Below are positions 26,001-38,682 of a DNA stretch of 64,000 nt, piece by piece. Source of the DNA: Thunnus maccoyii (Eukaryota; Chordata; Actinopteri; Scombriformes; Scombridae); NCBI RefSeq assembly GCF_910596095.1, contig NC_056533.1, positions 29,672,662-29,736,661 of the forward strand, read 5' to 3'. Each line of letters begins with the position of its first letter. Position 1 is the stretch's first letter. The notes beneath the pieces are model-generated. The model ran no database searches and had not been told where the DNA came from. It was given only the letters and a program-made list of their open reading frames with translations. A program made the position numbers and the translations under genes.

Positions 26001-29000
26001 GGTTGTTGAGCCGAGCCAGCTCCGGGCCCCAACGCTGAAGACCCAGAACGCCGTAGTGCACAGAAGAAGCAGAAATCTGGGACTCGACGATTGCTCCTCC
26101 CTCCATTCCCAGCAGAGAAATACAACCTAGGACACAGACATTAAAATATTACCAAGGATGGAAGCATGTCATTACATTTTCTCCCTGATTGTCCCTAATT
26201 CTACATCTACCTCTTCCTATTTCCCTACAAATCATGGAAACTGAAGCTATACACTAAATAGTTAGTCCAAAATGGTAATCTTGCTTTGATTTGTTTATTT
26301 TGCATTTTCCAATTAAAATAATCTGTCATATCAAATATTGTATCATTCTCTTGACTTAAGATGAAATCAGTACACATAGTCTTGAATTGGCCAATTCTAG
26401 AAACACATTCTTTGATGCTGTACTTTTTGAAAAAGGTTTTTGAGGAAAGTTATACATATTTGAGGAAATGTGTGTGTCAAAATTGGCCAGAGGTGCAATC
26501 ATTTGAACAATGAATACATTTAAAGAAAAAAAGTGACTGCAATTATATCAAAGTTAGTGAACGTACGTAGCTGGCACTGCTTCCCAACATACGGTGAGGG
26601 GCACTGGCAGGTGTAGTCTCCATCAAGATCTCTGCACATCCCTCCATTCTTACAAGGCTGGTTGGCACAGTCATTCACGTCTGAAAATAAGGACATCATA
26701 TTATTTTCAACGCCTTAAAATTTACTTTAGTCCAGAGTTTGAGAAATATTCTGTGACACGCAACAATCAAAAAAGTTTAAGATGTGGCGCACACCTGCCC
26801 GCAAGGGATTCAGAGAGAGAACAGAGGGGTTTTGAAGCAGGTGGAGGAACACAATAGTCTCACTGTCCTCCGACATACAGATGGTGACATGAAGTTTCTC
26901 TTAAGTCTCAGATGATGACAGAAATGCCCCTGAGGGCAACATTGAGGAGACGGGACACACTTGGCAACCAGTTCAGAGGGCACAGCAGGTTAAAGGTGAA
27001 AGATTACGCTTGATTATTGTCTCATGCAGGAGGACAAAGAGCTCTGATGTCAGTAAAGAGCAAACATTTTCTATTTCAGCTGCACTGATGGTGTTCTCAG
27101 CGAATAGATGTCATATCTGAGGTTTTCCTGCTCTCTCTTCCTCTAAAAAAGATCCCATTTCACAGATAGACAGACTTCTTCACAGTAAACATCTGGTCGC
27201 TTCCTGTATTCCTTCTGAGCACTGATCATGTAATGCTCTTTGATCTCCAGAAGGTGGCACACTTACACTGTAAACTGTCTACAGCAGTGAGATGAGTACA
27301 CAGCAGTAAAATGAGCTCTTTTCATTAATCTCTGGACCATAATATTTTCACAAATGGAGGGTAAGTGCAATTATAAACACTATTCAGACCTTACACCAAA
27401 CAATATGACAACCACAAAGCATAACAGATGCCCATTACTCTACTGACATGTTCATCACTCTCTATTTACTATATAGTGCACAATATTTACTGCCCAGTGT
27501 TTAATGTGTGTCTGAATAAATTTATGTGCCCTAAAAAGTTCGCACAGTGGGACAAAAAAAGGTGGCGTCCATGGCATGAACACTACTTTCTCCTATCAAT
27601 CCTCAATGCAATGTGTTGCATTTTATAGATGCAAAAGTAACAGTGGTGCGAGTCTACACCTGTCAGTGAAGACAGAAAATGATGATGATTCATACGTGCT
27701 TGAAATCTCAATTTATTGCTCACTATAGAGTGAACTACTGAGCGTCTATTAAATAGGGGGCAGTGAATGAGTGAATAAGAGTGATTTGGACACAGCCTTT
27801 GAATTTCTCTCTCACCATTTAATCACAGACTGCACACGTGGTGACTGCACGTCTGGAAAACCTAGCTTTATACAGTATGTGTTTATTATAATTTGGTCAA
27901 AAACAGTAGTTCTTGCAGGGAATTTGTAGTTTTGACTGGATCTTAATGTATGTTTATAAAGAGTTTCTTAACTCTATGCATTGAGACTGTCCTCGACTGC
28001 TTGCTGCGGCCAGATCAGGTCAGATGGAATCAGATGTTACACCACCTTCTAAATCAGTGTGACTGCTCTGGACTTTTTCGGCTCTGCAGGGGGTAACGTT
28101 AGGACACATAAGCGCTTCAAACTCAATCTGTCCAGTCCAGTGTGCCTGCTCTATCTATAGAACTCTGAGCCAGTGAACTGGGATACTGGGTAGGATGGGT
28201 CATCCATCCCAGTAGTCAGTTTATCCCCGTGTCTGTCCCATATCTGTATATTATATATATTATATATCTATATATAATACACCATAATAATGTATCTGTG
28301 CCATTATATCATTTAAGCATCATGAAACAATACTGAATTATTGCTTTATTCTACCTGTCTCACTCACCCTAAAGAGACCCTACTTCACATCTAAAGCAGA
28401 TGACAAGTTGACGCAATGCCACATGGGTCTGTTTAATTCTTGTTCCCGTGAACACTAAGAGGATTGGTCACAACTTAGAAAGAAATGCCTGTATGGTGGT
28501 GACAGCGCTTGCACAAACACAGCTAATAACACTGAGAAACAAGTGATCCTACCGAGAGAAGGGCCATGAAACAGCCTTTCTGATTTGCTCTTTAAAATCC
28601 GGTCAGCGCCGTGCAGGCTGAGCTGAGCATTTTATTTTGTTAACCTAATTTTCACATGCTTTGGCAACACAGTTGAGTTGACGTTCATGCAGATCAAGCG
28701 TAAGTAAAAGGAAATATGGTATCCAGAATTTGAAAGTGCATTGCAAATTTAACACAAGTTGTTCAGCTCAGAAATATTATTTAACTACTAACATGTCATT
28801 AATTTTAGCTCTGAAGTTAAGTCTGTATGTCTGAATTTGCTGTATGGGTTTATACCCATTCCTGCACCTCTTCACCAGTCCAGACTACGACGTCTGACTG
28901 AATCAAAATTAGAAAATGTTTGGGAGTAGACTACCAGACTGCACAAACACTACAATTGGTGGTCAGGCTGTGGGCTTTGGGAGGGTTCATTCATAACAAG

Positions 29001-32000
29001 CGCCCCTTTAGGAATAGGAATAGTTACACTGGCTGAGTTATTTTCAAACTATAATTCACCTTTTTTTAATTAGCTGCTTTGAGCAGTCACACACACAGTG
29101 CTTATAGCTATTTAAATTCCAAATTATGGGTGTAGATTATGACTCAGAAATACTACATTTACTCTATAGGATTATGACGATGACATTCACCACCCTTGTG
29201 AAATAATCCTGGTATTTCATTCATTCTTCCACTAACAACCTCTAAATAATTACTGTACGAGCAAACTTAGTCATTATATTAAGAGGATATGATGGAATTC
29301 ACTAATATCAAACCTTTCAGCTCACTGGGTCAAGATTAAGTCTGTGAGAAAGACAAACAGTGTTGAACCTGTGTGGAAGGCGTCTGCATGCTAAGAGACT
29401 TGGAGTGGTTTTTTACTAATTAGCCAAACAGAGTGACCACACAACCTACTGAATAAGGCCCTTTCATAAGCTGCTGAGCTGACTACACATCCCCTCTACT
29501 GCTGATGCTACCACAAGATGGAAAAACCTTCAGTCTTTCACATTTAACCCTTACATACTGTTCATATCCTGACCCTTCATAGTATGGAGCGGTCATTTTT
29601 GACCCTGCTCAAGTATCCCTTTATAATTAGTCACTGTACCATATTTTGAGCCACAAATGTATTTTGCATCCATAGATCTCTTATCAGTAATTAATAAACA
29701 GGTGATTTATCCTTTATTAATGTTTCAGAGAGCAGAGAGAGTGTTTTCTTTAGGTTTGATACTATTAGTTTATAGAGAAAATATGTTCACAATCACACTA
29801 TATTATGATTTCATGTTATCTAAAACAGGAGAACAAAACAGCCATAGTTATTTCTATGAATATTATTGTGAAGTGAAGGATGCCACAACACTTGAATGGT
29901 AGGTTTCATTATAACCATTAAAACCATCAATCGACACTGCCTGTAAACCACATGCTCTACTTTTCTGTCAATTGTACACAATCAACTCTGCATTGAGTGT
30001 GTTAGTCATAAAACAAAGTAAAAAACATTACGTTTATAATCCTTTTTTGTTGTGTAGAAGTTGTATTTCCTTCACTCTTGTCCCCTTGTGATAATAAACT
30101 ATGGGACTGCAGACTGATCAGAGCAAGATTCGGACTACTGTGCTGCTGCTGTGGCTGGCGTGTGGGGAAGGTGGTGTCGCCTTTGCATAAGAGAAGTCAC
30201 AAGGGCCTTTTCTCCATGTTGTCCTCCTCTTTAATACTTTCAACTCACTGTCTCCTTTGTCTTCTTAGAATAACAGATCCACCAAATCAGTGAAATCAGG
30301 GGCTCAGGTGCTTTTTATAGTCATATGAAAGCTGCCCTCCACTATAGGGAGAACTATGTTGGGCAACCACTATGTTGGTTGTGTGGGAATTGATGGGTTT
30401 GATTTGTTACTTTATATAAAGGCTTGTTTGCAGGTGCAGATGCCCACCTGGATGGGAACCCTGGCAAATATAGCAGTATGTTGGGAACACAGGCAGTTCT
30501 TGTGACAGTGTCAACATCCCCATTGAGCCCTGTCCTCACTGTCCCAATGACAGAAAGACACACACATGCAAATCTATAGTTTCACTGTTTCAAGATTCCC
30601 CATAACCACTCTTTACCTCGATTTGACTGCCCCTAGTGACTTGAAAATCCAATTGAATAAATACAGGTCAAATTTGACCCGGAACACCCTCTATGTACAA
30701 ATATTTATAATAGCTGCACAAAAATAAATTATTATGAAATACTTCAATTTTTGTATATCCTGGGACACTTTAGGAAAAGTCCTAAAAATTCAGGCTTAAA
30801 GAATGTTGTTTAGGGTGTTTTTACTGCTTTCAAATGTCAAAATGGGTCAAATTTGACCCGAACAGTGTGGAAGGGTTAAAGAGAAATCATCTGAAAGTGG
30901 GTCAAGTTGCTATTTGTGTTACACATTCTACTGACTTGTTCTGACAAATTTGGCTGTTGTATTTATGGAAAATAAATCTTCTGGAAAGTGTTAAGGGCTT
31001 GTGTTTTGAACGTGACTGTGTTTGCGATGGTGCCTTCCTCCACCTTTCTCCTTCTTTACTTGCTTCTCATTTGATAACTTTTCTTGCACTGTTGTTTTTT
31101 TTTTGTTTTTAATTGTTGATTTTATAATTTGATAATCAAGTTTTAAGCTTGTTTTTGTTTTATTATTCATGAGTTCTGAATTGTTTTTATTCTGTTTTAA
31201 TTTATCTTGATTTTTATGTTTTTATGTGAAGCACTTTGAATTACTTCCACTATAAGAATTGTGCTACATAAATAAATGTTGATTGACTGATTGATTGATT
31301 GATTGTACGAATATATGTCCCTCCCATAAAATCAAATCAATATTACAGTAACATTCCAGATTTATACACTAATAAACTGAGGTAAAGGGGATGCTGTTAC
31401 AGTGTATTTGGCAACGCACTTCTGAAAACATTCCAGTAGATCCAAAGATTTAATATTAGGGTTGAATCCAGAAGAAACACAGTTATGTTGAAGCGGAAAG
31501 AAAAATAATGGATCTTTTATGCAAGCCAAAAGACTGACAGGAAAAAGACTAGTGTTAAACAGTGAGTTAGGCAGATGCTATCAAGTCTTCCACAAAGGTT
31601 TGAGGACAATTTATTGGTTTTGTGATATGTATGGACCTTATCATTTGTTGTAAAATTCCACAATGTGTACTTTTGTTTATACAGCTTTACTTTTTGTTCC
31701 TATGTGTGCATATCTAAAGCAATAAACAATTAATACATTGTCTAAAAAAACGTTGTATGGATTCCCAGCCTCAGCTCACAGTAAGAGATCTTACTTACTG
31801 ATCTGGCAGTGCACTCCCTCAAAGCCGGGCTGACACTTGCAGATGTACTCGTTGAAAACGTCTCCTCGTCTGGTCGGAGCGATGACCTCGCACGACCCAT
31901 CGTTCTTACAGGGGTTAGGACTGCAAGGTCCTGAGAGAAGAAAGATGGAAAAGGGTAAAAAGAGTTAAGTTTTTTAGTTAAGTATGTAATTAGCCCTGAT

Positions 32001-35000
32001 TTTTCTCCAAATGTTTTCCTCTTTGCTCTACCTGTCTCTGTCAGGTTGCAGTTGTCTCCACCGAATCCATCCGCACAGATACAGATGAAGGGATCCTCGC
32101 CTACCCCCGTCACACACGTTCCTCCATTATGGCAAAGATTCACCTCACAGTAGTCACCTGAAGAAATGAGAGAGAGAAAAACAGTGAGTAAAAGGCAAAA
32201 AAATAACTTATACAACTCTTAAAAATCCACCCTACAACACTGTAACACAGCTACTGCCAGCGCACCTCTCATTTGTTGTACAATGGTGGCGTATTTTACT
32301 TATTACCATGGATACCAGACACACAAAGTTCTCCACAGCCAGTAGCTACAAAACACACATGTTGTTTTGAGTCATTTGCTTCATCTTGAAAATTTTGGAA
32401 ACTTCTGGATTTAATTTTAAATCCCAGTTGAACTGAACAAACTTCCTCTCACTCCCTGGAGCTTGCCAAAAGTAATTATAGGAAATGTGGGACATTGATC
32501 CCTTTGGTAGAAGAAAATAACACAGGTTTTGGTGAAACAAAAAGTAAAAAGACAACAATTCATCCCAAAATAATCCCTTGAATGCACGTCATATTGCATG
32601 GGGATTTATATGTAACAGCATAAAAGCATCTAAAGGTGGATTTTTCATGGATAATAGTAAAATACATGCTGAGTTTGGGAGAGATTTGTGGCATTGTTGG
32701 ATCTTTTCTTCTCTTAACAACTGTACTAAACAGTTAAGGTATCAGAGTCAGTATTGGGAGGGAAAAACGAAGCATCAGTATATCCCTAGTTCAGCTGTGT
32801 TTCCTCTGTCGCCGGTGTGTCTGGTCTGAGTGATTTTTATAACAGAAGTTCTGCAGCTTCAGCTGCTGAGTCATAGATCCTGGCTGGATCAGGAATATGA
32901 TGGCAGAGACCTTCAGCAGGAGTGGCAAAACACACATATATGAGTCACACTTGAGCTATCAAAACTGCAAAACCTTTAACCTTAATCATTAACTCGTAAT
33001 CATTGTGTTATTCTTTACTCAGCTGATTAAAATCAGAGTCATTATTCAAGCTCTCAGCAGCCTCAGGTGAAATTTCTGGACTTTTTAGTAATTTTCCTTT
33101 GCATCATTTGTGAATACAGTAGACTTATCGCCACAATTATGTAGCATAGAAATGCTATATTGAGTATTTGAACATGATCATTGTTTTCCTTATTGGACAT
33201 CACATTCACTCTCTTTTACACTAGAACTGGTCTGACAGCTGTTGTCAAACCTCTTTGAACTGGACAGACTGGCTTTACTACCGAAGTGACAAACCTGTTT
33301 AGCGTGTGAAAAAATCTGAGCACAGATGTTTTGAAAGACGCATAAATTGACCACGTGGAGCAATTCACAGATTAAATGACATCAGTTTTGATAGATTTTA
33401 ATGTGGGTTAATTGATGTGAAAACAAAACTTTCAAAGATGCATCACTGGAGATAAAAGTAGTAATAAGTTAAAATTATTCAGCCTCCTCTGGTTAAATTG
33501 ATGCTGACTTCGTGGGAACATTTTGTGTTTCCAGTGTCTTGGATAGTAAATGGGAAAACAAATCTTAAACGAACACATTTTTATGCGGCCAAGACTGACA
33601 GCAGAATGTGTTTATGTGCGGGATTAAGAGATTGTAGGATTAGCCGCAGAAGCATTCAGCTCTTTCAGGAATGAGCAGTTACACAACATGACAGTGCAGC
33701 GGCTCACGATTAGCTGAGGACACGCAGCACACCTGACTGACAGGTGGGCAATAGATCCTCAATGTACACAAAACATCATGGCAGCGTAAGAAAACATACA
33801 GCTCAGACACAGAGCAGTTAAGGCTCCTAGCATGTTATTCAAGTCGAACTAAAGTTAGGTGAGGGGACAGCTGGTTCAAGTTGACTCCAGACTAGAGCAC
33901 ATATGGCGTTATTTTCTTCTCCATCTGCACCAGCTCTTAGCGTGATCACAAAGGTGAAAGCTGGTACACAAATACAGTGCAATGTACGCACAAATAACAC
34001 ATGAACACATCTGTTGTTTACAGCATCATCTCATTACATTTCAGAGACTATTCTTCAATTCAGCCGGTGCATGCAAGAAAAAAACACACAAGAACTGTTG
34101 ACCGCTGCAAGTGACGTTTCTTTTACAGACCTGCCTCTTACAATATAACCACTGTGTACAAAATAACAGAGTCTCACATGTAATTACTCACTCTACAATG
34201 AGAATAATAAACTGGAAACTTGGAATATAGGGTGAGCAAATTACATATTGACTACTTTTAGGGGGGAAAACCCCCAAAGTTTAAAAATAACTTTGGATGA
34301 CATATTGAACACTATTGAAGATAATAACTTATAAAAATATCTATATTTGATTTTGTGTGACCAACCTGTTGCACATCTACCCTTTGGTCATTCATTATAG
34401 CCCCCACTTTTCCCATCACTAAGAGACCTTAACACACACAAAACAGGATCTTTAACAGTCAGTAACATGGCCTCCAAAATCTTAGCGAAGCCACAAAAGC
34501 AGCTGAGTAATATGTATGATGAACTCTTGAGAAGTAAAGCTGACAGAAGTATTGATGACCCTTCTCACCCACTGTACAGTGAATTTGAACTTCTACCCTC
34601 AGGGAGATGTTATAGATTACTGATTGCTTTGTCCCAAGGTAACAAATGAAACTAGGATCCGGTAGGATTATGAATGTGTATGCTGAGATGACGTTTTGTC
34701 GTGTGATTGTTTTTATGTTTTTATGACATGGCTTATAGTGAAACTGAAGGCAAATTTCCACATTGTGGACAATAAAGGTTTCGTATTCGTAAAGTAGCAG
34801 GCCTGTGACCTGGTTTGGTTGCTCCATCGTCATGGGAAAAGGGAGGAAAACGGCATGGAAAATAAGACTAGCTGGCATAGTTCTGTGCCAAAGTCTCCTT
34901 GTGGATGGCATGGTGAAAAATGAATGAGTTTTGGTGTTAGAAGTAGAAGTTATACAATCTAGACAACAACATGAACAGACTAGTTTGATCACAGCACTCC

Positions 35001-36181
35001 TATAAGCTATATGAATGTGATTAATATGCTCTGATATGTGTCTCTGATTTAAAAAAATGACTAACCTCTGACTGAAGACAGACAAAGCAGAGGAGTCACT
35101 GTTGTTAAATACACTGTTATTACATTTCCAGGACGTTTCATATTTGTTTACATGTACACAAAACATCATGGTAGCAGAAGAACAGCAGCCACATACAGCT
35201 CAGACAGTCAAAACACTTATTGTCTCCAGGTTTTACACAGAGCACTTAAGGTGGTGTCAAAGGCTCCAGGTTGGCAGCGCTTTTTTTAAAGTCGAACTAA
35301 AGTTAGTTGAGGGGACAGCTGGTTCAAGTTGACTCCAGACTGAGGCACATATGGCGTTATTTTCTTCTCCATCTGCACCAGCTCTTAGCGTGACCACAAA
35401 GGTGAAAGCTGGGACACGAATACAGTACAATGTACACACAAATAACACATAACAACTGCTGACTGCTGCAGGTGACATCTCTTTTACAGCCCCGCCTCTT
35501 ACAATATAACTGCTGTGCACAAAATAACAGAGACTCATATGTAATAACAGAGTGTCACATCTAATCACTCATTTTACCATGAGAATAATAAACTTGGAAT
35601 ATAGGGTGAACAATATATACATATTTACTGATTTTAGGGGGGAAAACCCCCCAAAGTTCATAAATAATGACTTTGTGGATGACATGTTAACACTGTCAAA
35701 GATAATAACTTATAACATTATCTATATTTTAATTTGTGTGATCAACCTGTTGCACATCTCCCCTTTGGTCATTCATTATAGCCCCCACTTTTCATTCCTT
35801 AACAGGATATTCACGAGTCAGTAAAATCAGCAGGCCTATGAACTGGTTAGGTTGCTCCATCGTAATGGGAAAAGGGAGGAAAATAGCATGGAAAATAAGA
35901 CTAGCTGGCATAGTTCTGTTCCAGAGTCCCCTTGTGGATGGCATGGTGCAAAATGAATGAGTTGTGGTGTTAGAAGTAGAGGCGATACAAACCAGACAAC
36001 AACATGAACATACTAGTTTGATCACAGGACTCCTATAAGCTATATGGATGTAATTAATACACTCTGATACGTGTCTCTGGTTTAAAAAAAAAAAAAAAGA
36101 CTCACCTCTGACTGAAGATAGGCAAAGCAGAAGAGTGACTGTTGTTAAATACACTGTTATTACATTTCCGGGACGTTTCAT
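23094..36181 (-). CDS. mfge8: Milk fat globule EGF factor 8-like, three EGF and two discoidin domains
   Basis: Secreted bridging protein; the family's C domains bind phosphatidylserine and its RGD binds integrins. Coding exons in gene order are 36106-36181 (signal peptide), 32032-32157 (EGF1), 31799-31930 (EGF2), 26567-26680 (EGF3), 25945-26126, 25686-25841 and 25394-25538 (C1), then 24451-24653, 24169-24324 and 23094-23237 (C2). The product is 477 residues. The signal core is [18 protein letters not shown]2 carries RRGD in its second loop ([14 protein letters not shown]). C1 starts [10 protein letters not shown] and ends [11 protein letters not shown]2 starts [10 protein letters not shown] and ends RMELLGCDD. 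The three-EGF layout with RGD in EGF2 and several C2 motifs resemble EDIL3. Placement beside hapln3, abhd2 and rlbp1 argues for mfge8; edil3 normally sits beside hapln1. Large introns (26681-31798 and 32158-36105) hold transposons and a tandem duplication. Confidence 0.9.
23500..23788. repeat. hAT-like non-autonomous element, copy 3 of 4
   Basis: In the last mfge8 intron. It has the shared middle (cccagagcacaaggagacgt, tctgaccaatc) and ends attaattgactaattggtgc agctct. Diverged; only recognisable by comparison with the other copies. Confidence 0.5.
29544..30879. mobile_element. piggyBac-like element with TTAA ends
   Basis: The left end is TTAACCCTTACATACTGTTC (29544 on). The right end is GAACAGTGTGGAAGGGTTAA (30860-30879), its imperfect inverse, so both ends are TTAA-CCCTT plus a CTGTTC box. 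Just inside lie GGTCA/TTTGACC palindromes (cattttgaccc-like at about 29592, gtcaaatttgacccg at about 30666 and 30846). TTAA target duplication with CCYT termini is the piggyBac hallmark. At 1.3 kb with no long transposase frame it is non-autonomous or decayed. It lies in the large mfge8 intron. Confidence 0.75.
31060..31306. repeat. LINE/SINE-type 3' tail with (TTGA)n end
   Basis: T-rich DNA leads to atgtgaagcactttgaatta, then aagaattgtgctacataaat and aaatgttgattgactgattg, ending in short TTGA/GATT repeats. This is the usual 3' end of fish LINE or SINE copies. The 5' part is not recognisable. Confidence 0.6.
34467..34790 (+). mobile_element. LINE 3' fragment inserted in copy A of the duplication
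   Basis: The block is absent from copy B. Comparing cagtcagtaa/agcaggcct on both sides places its borders near 34467 and 34790. Its plus-strand frame reads [20 protein letters not shown] then a short end, which resembles the C-terminus of fish LINE reverse transcriptases. It ends ggacaataaaggtttcgtat, a LINE-like tail. It is 5' truncated. Confidence 0.65.
35066..35141 (-). pseudogene. Duplicate of the mfge8 signal-peptide exon
   Basis: This is the copy A counterpart of 36106-36181. It keeps the ATG, an open frame of 25 codons plus one base, the same exit phase, and a GTTAGT donor (copy B has GTGAGT). The product differs by Leu to Pro inside the hydrophobic core ([11 protein letters not shown] against [11 protein letters not shown]). 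It lies 3' of the original in the transcript direction and has intron-type sequence upstream rather than the promoter. It may be an unused fossil or an alternative first exon. Confidence 0.7.
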
Positions 36182-36424
36182 ATTTGTTTACACACTTTGT
36201 TCCGTAAGTTTGTCGGGAGCGACGCGGTACCGTTGAGCCTCCAATCGGTGCTGCCTTTACTGTGCCGTCGGAAATATCAGAATCACAAGTGGAGCACGAA
36301 GCACCGACGAAGTGATGAATGAGTGAGCTGGGATTTTCCGATAATACCCGAGTTAACAACATGTGACGTGATAGAGGGGGCGGAGAGCTCGGGGACAGGT
36401 CGCCACCACACACAGGGATATATA
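36182..36424 (-). promoter_or_regulatory. mfge8: mfge8 5' UTR and promoter
   Basis: For the minus strand, ATTATATA at about 36418-36425 is a TATA-like box, which would place the start near 36390. The interval is GC- and CpG-richer than its flanks. A minus-strand ATG at 36362 opens a frame that overlaps the true start codon out of frame and stops at about 36102, so the 5' UTR may carry an overlapping uORF. All inferred from sequence. Confidence 0.45.
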
Positions 36425-36429
36425 ATTTA

Positions 36430-38400
36430 AGGGCTTGTTGTTTGACATTGTTTGTGCAAAGTTTATTTTTGCTCTTTCTTAAATTTAAGAGGTATCATGC
36501 ATTTTGGTCATTCTTCTAATTTGAAACAACAGCTGCAAATGCAATTTAGCTACAAGTTGTTTTCAATTATATATATATATTACTTTGCTTTACTTTTATT
36601 TTCATTTTTCTTTACTTATATATGTTTTTTTGACAATTCTGTTTTTTATTGAAAGATCAATCAGATTTAAACAGTTTGACATCTTCCTCCTACAATGATT
36701 GTTCTCTCATTTCTTTTTGTGAACATACAGTCTTATATTTTAGTAACAAATTAACTTGGGCAAGTTAAAATGTCAACATCAGTCACAAAACCGGTGAATA
36801 AAAATAAGCCCTGGCACTGCTTGGTGATCTAAAATAAGAAGAAAAACTGCCTGCATTCTAAGAAACATAGTAAATGTTGTTGTTATTCTCAATTTGAATG
36901 CACAATAAACGATTGGTCTCACTTAATGTTTCGTTAGGAGCATTTGAAGGCATCACTACCCCTAGAAGCGTGTTTTTAATTAGCTCCAGGGACTACAAAT
37001 GAGTTATTTCGCGCACTGATCATTGCATGTGAAAATGAAAATACCTGTAGCTTAGAATGGCCTTACAATGCTACACATCACACATCAAGACAATAATTAA
37101 CATATTTAATGTGTAAGAGTAGATTTGGGGAAGGAAACGTGACATTTTGAGGGATAACAGAATTTGGTGCTTTGAATTAATCCCCGTGAGAAAGTGTGCA
37201 TTTCACTCTTGCCAGCTATTTAGGAACAGTGCAACCACAGTGTAGTGCTGTGTCCAGCTCCAACTGTGAGGCCACTATTTCCTTGGCCAAGGGTGATTAT
37301 ACGTGTATTACTAATACCAAACATTAGGCTACCATTAATTAACTTTATATAATTTGCAAAATTTCTGATATTAAAGGCCGTAACTTCTCCACCAGTGGTT
37401 ATATTATGATGGAGCTGCGGAAGTATGATGCATCTTGTTTCCATTTAGAAGAGTTTTCCTTTCATTTTGCATTTTTCGTTAATAAAGGTTTTATGAAGGG
37501 TATAAATATATCTAGTTTAAAGTCATATAGCATATATGGATATGAAAAACATCACATTTTCTATTTTATCAAAAATAATTTGTAATAAAATTAATACCAT
37601 TGGTATACCACTTGGTGCCCTGCTATCTAGAGTGCTGACAGTAAATTGTCAATATTGTTCTGTTTTCACAAAGCACCTGGGCATAATTAAACCTTATTCA
37701 ACTGTAATACTGTGAATAACAACTTCAGCATATATGTTAAACTCTGTCGCCATCAGGTGGACATTTTATTTGCAACAAGAAAGACAACAAAGACTGCACC
37801 CATTCCTCTCGAGCTTGCCACAACAGGCCTTTACTGCTCCCTAGAGCAAACTTATAATCAGATAGACTAATTTGTCATTTCAGAGTTGTAATTAATGAAA
37901 TACAGTTCTACTGTACATACTTGGCAAATATACTCTGACCATGCCTTCTCTTATGTATGTCGTAAAATTGGTGATGTATAGATAAACATTAAACTAAATT
38001 TTCTGACAAAGGAAACATAGCCAGAAAGTATCTGATCAACACAATAGCACTGCCTGCTGGTAGATATATGTCAGTATAACTGGGATTTAATCAATGTGGA
38101 AACGTTATGTAACAGGTCTCTGCTCACGTTTTTGTCACGTTCAGGAAGGATCTCGTCGATGTCCTCCACGCTAAATACCTATGTATCCACAGAGAAAATC
38201 CTATAAAACTGATTAAATGTGAGATTGATTAAGGTACTGGCGAAAATGTAAACAAACTGCAACGTTTTTTGTATTATATTGTCATTAAACAGCAAGTGTG
38301 GAATAAAAAATAAAGCATAATAATAATAATATACACACAATGGGTCAAAAAAGATGGATTATAATGACAAAATAACATAATACGAATCTAAAAAGACTGT
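36430..38400. other. Divergent intergenic region between mfge8 and abhd2
   Basis: AT-rich, with no exon or repeat that I can name. A minus-strand open frame at 37220-37444 has no recognisable family. Confidence 0.45.
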
Positions 38401-38419
38401 TTATATAGTGAAGGGGCGT

Positions 38420-38682
38420 GGAAACTGGCTGACGTGTCCCAGATGATACGTCATCAGCTGTTTTAACCAATGGGAAAGCCGATATGCAAATATCAGCGTC
38501 TTCTAGGAAGTGAAATGGTTGGAGGCTGCAGCTAGTGTGGCTAGCTGTGGATGTAAGAGTGTACACCACGCATCTCACAAAACAAACAAACAGGCAGACA
38601 AATGAAACGACACGAACAGAAATAAGGCTCTCTCGCTTTTTAAGCAACAAGGAGGGGATTCTTTTTTTTTTCTTCAGCCGAG
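38420..38682 (+). promoter_or_regulatory. abhd2: abhd2 promoter and non-coding exon 1
   Basis: A GC-richer stretch contains an aaccaatggg CCAAT box near 38463. The first exon ends at 38682 with cagccgag followed by GTAAGTGAG. The start of transcription is probably 38500-38560. Further non-coding exons lie at 40745-40820 and 41335-41376. Confidence 0.55.

Larger units (their letters stand above)
33770..36190. repeat. Tandem duplication spanning the mfge8 first exon
   Basis: Two direct copies lie head to tail: copy A about 33770-35160 and copy B about 35158-36190. Matching blocks include acaaaacatcatgg at 33769 and 35158, gtcgaactaaagtta at 33843 and 35290, ttaggggggaaaacccc at 34258 and 35633, and the exon-bearing segment at 35050-35150 and 36090-36190. 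Copy A is longer because it carries an insertion at about 34467-34790. The duplicated unit stops just 5' of the start codon, so the 5' UTR and promoter (36191 on) were not copied. Confidence 0.85.

Noticed and set aside
34459-35169. 236-residue minus-strand open frame
   Set aside because: It is chance read-through of the duplicated mfge8 start exon into intron and the LINE insert. Only 35066-35141 has homology to a coding exon.
37220-37444. Possible decayed coding exon on the minus strand
   Set aside because: The reading (NIRNFANYIKLINGS) resembles no family I know and there is no supporting flank.
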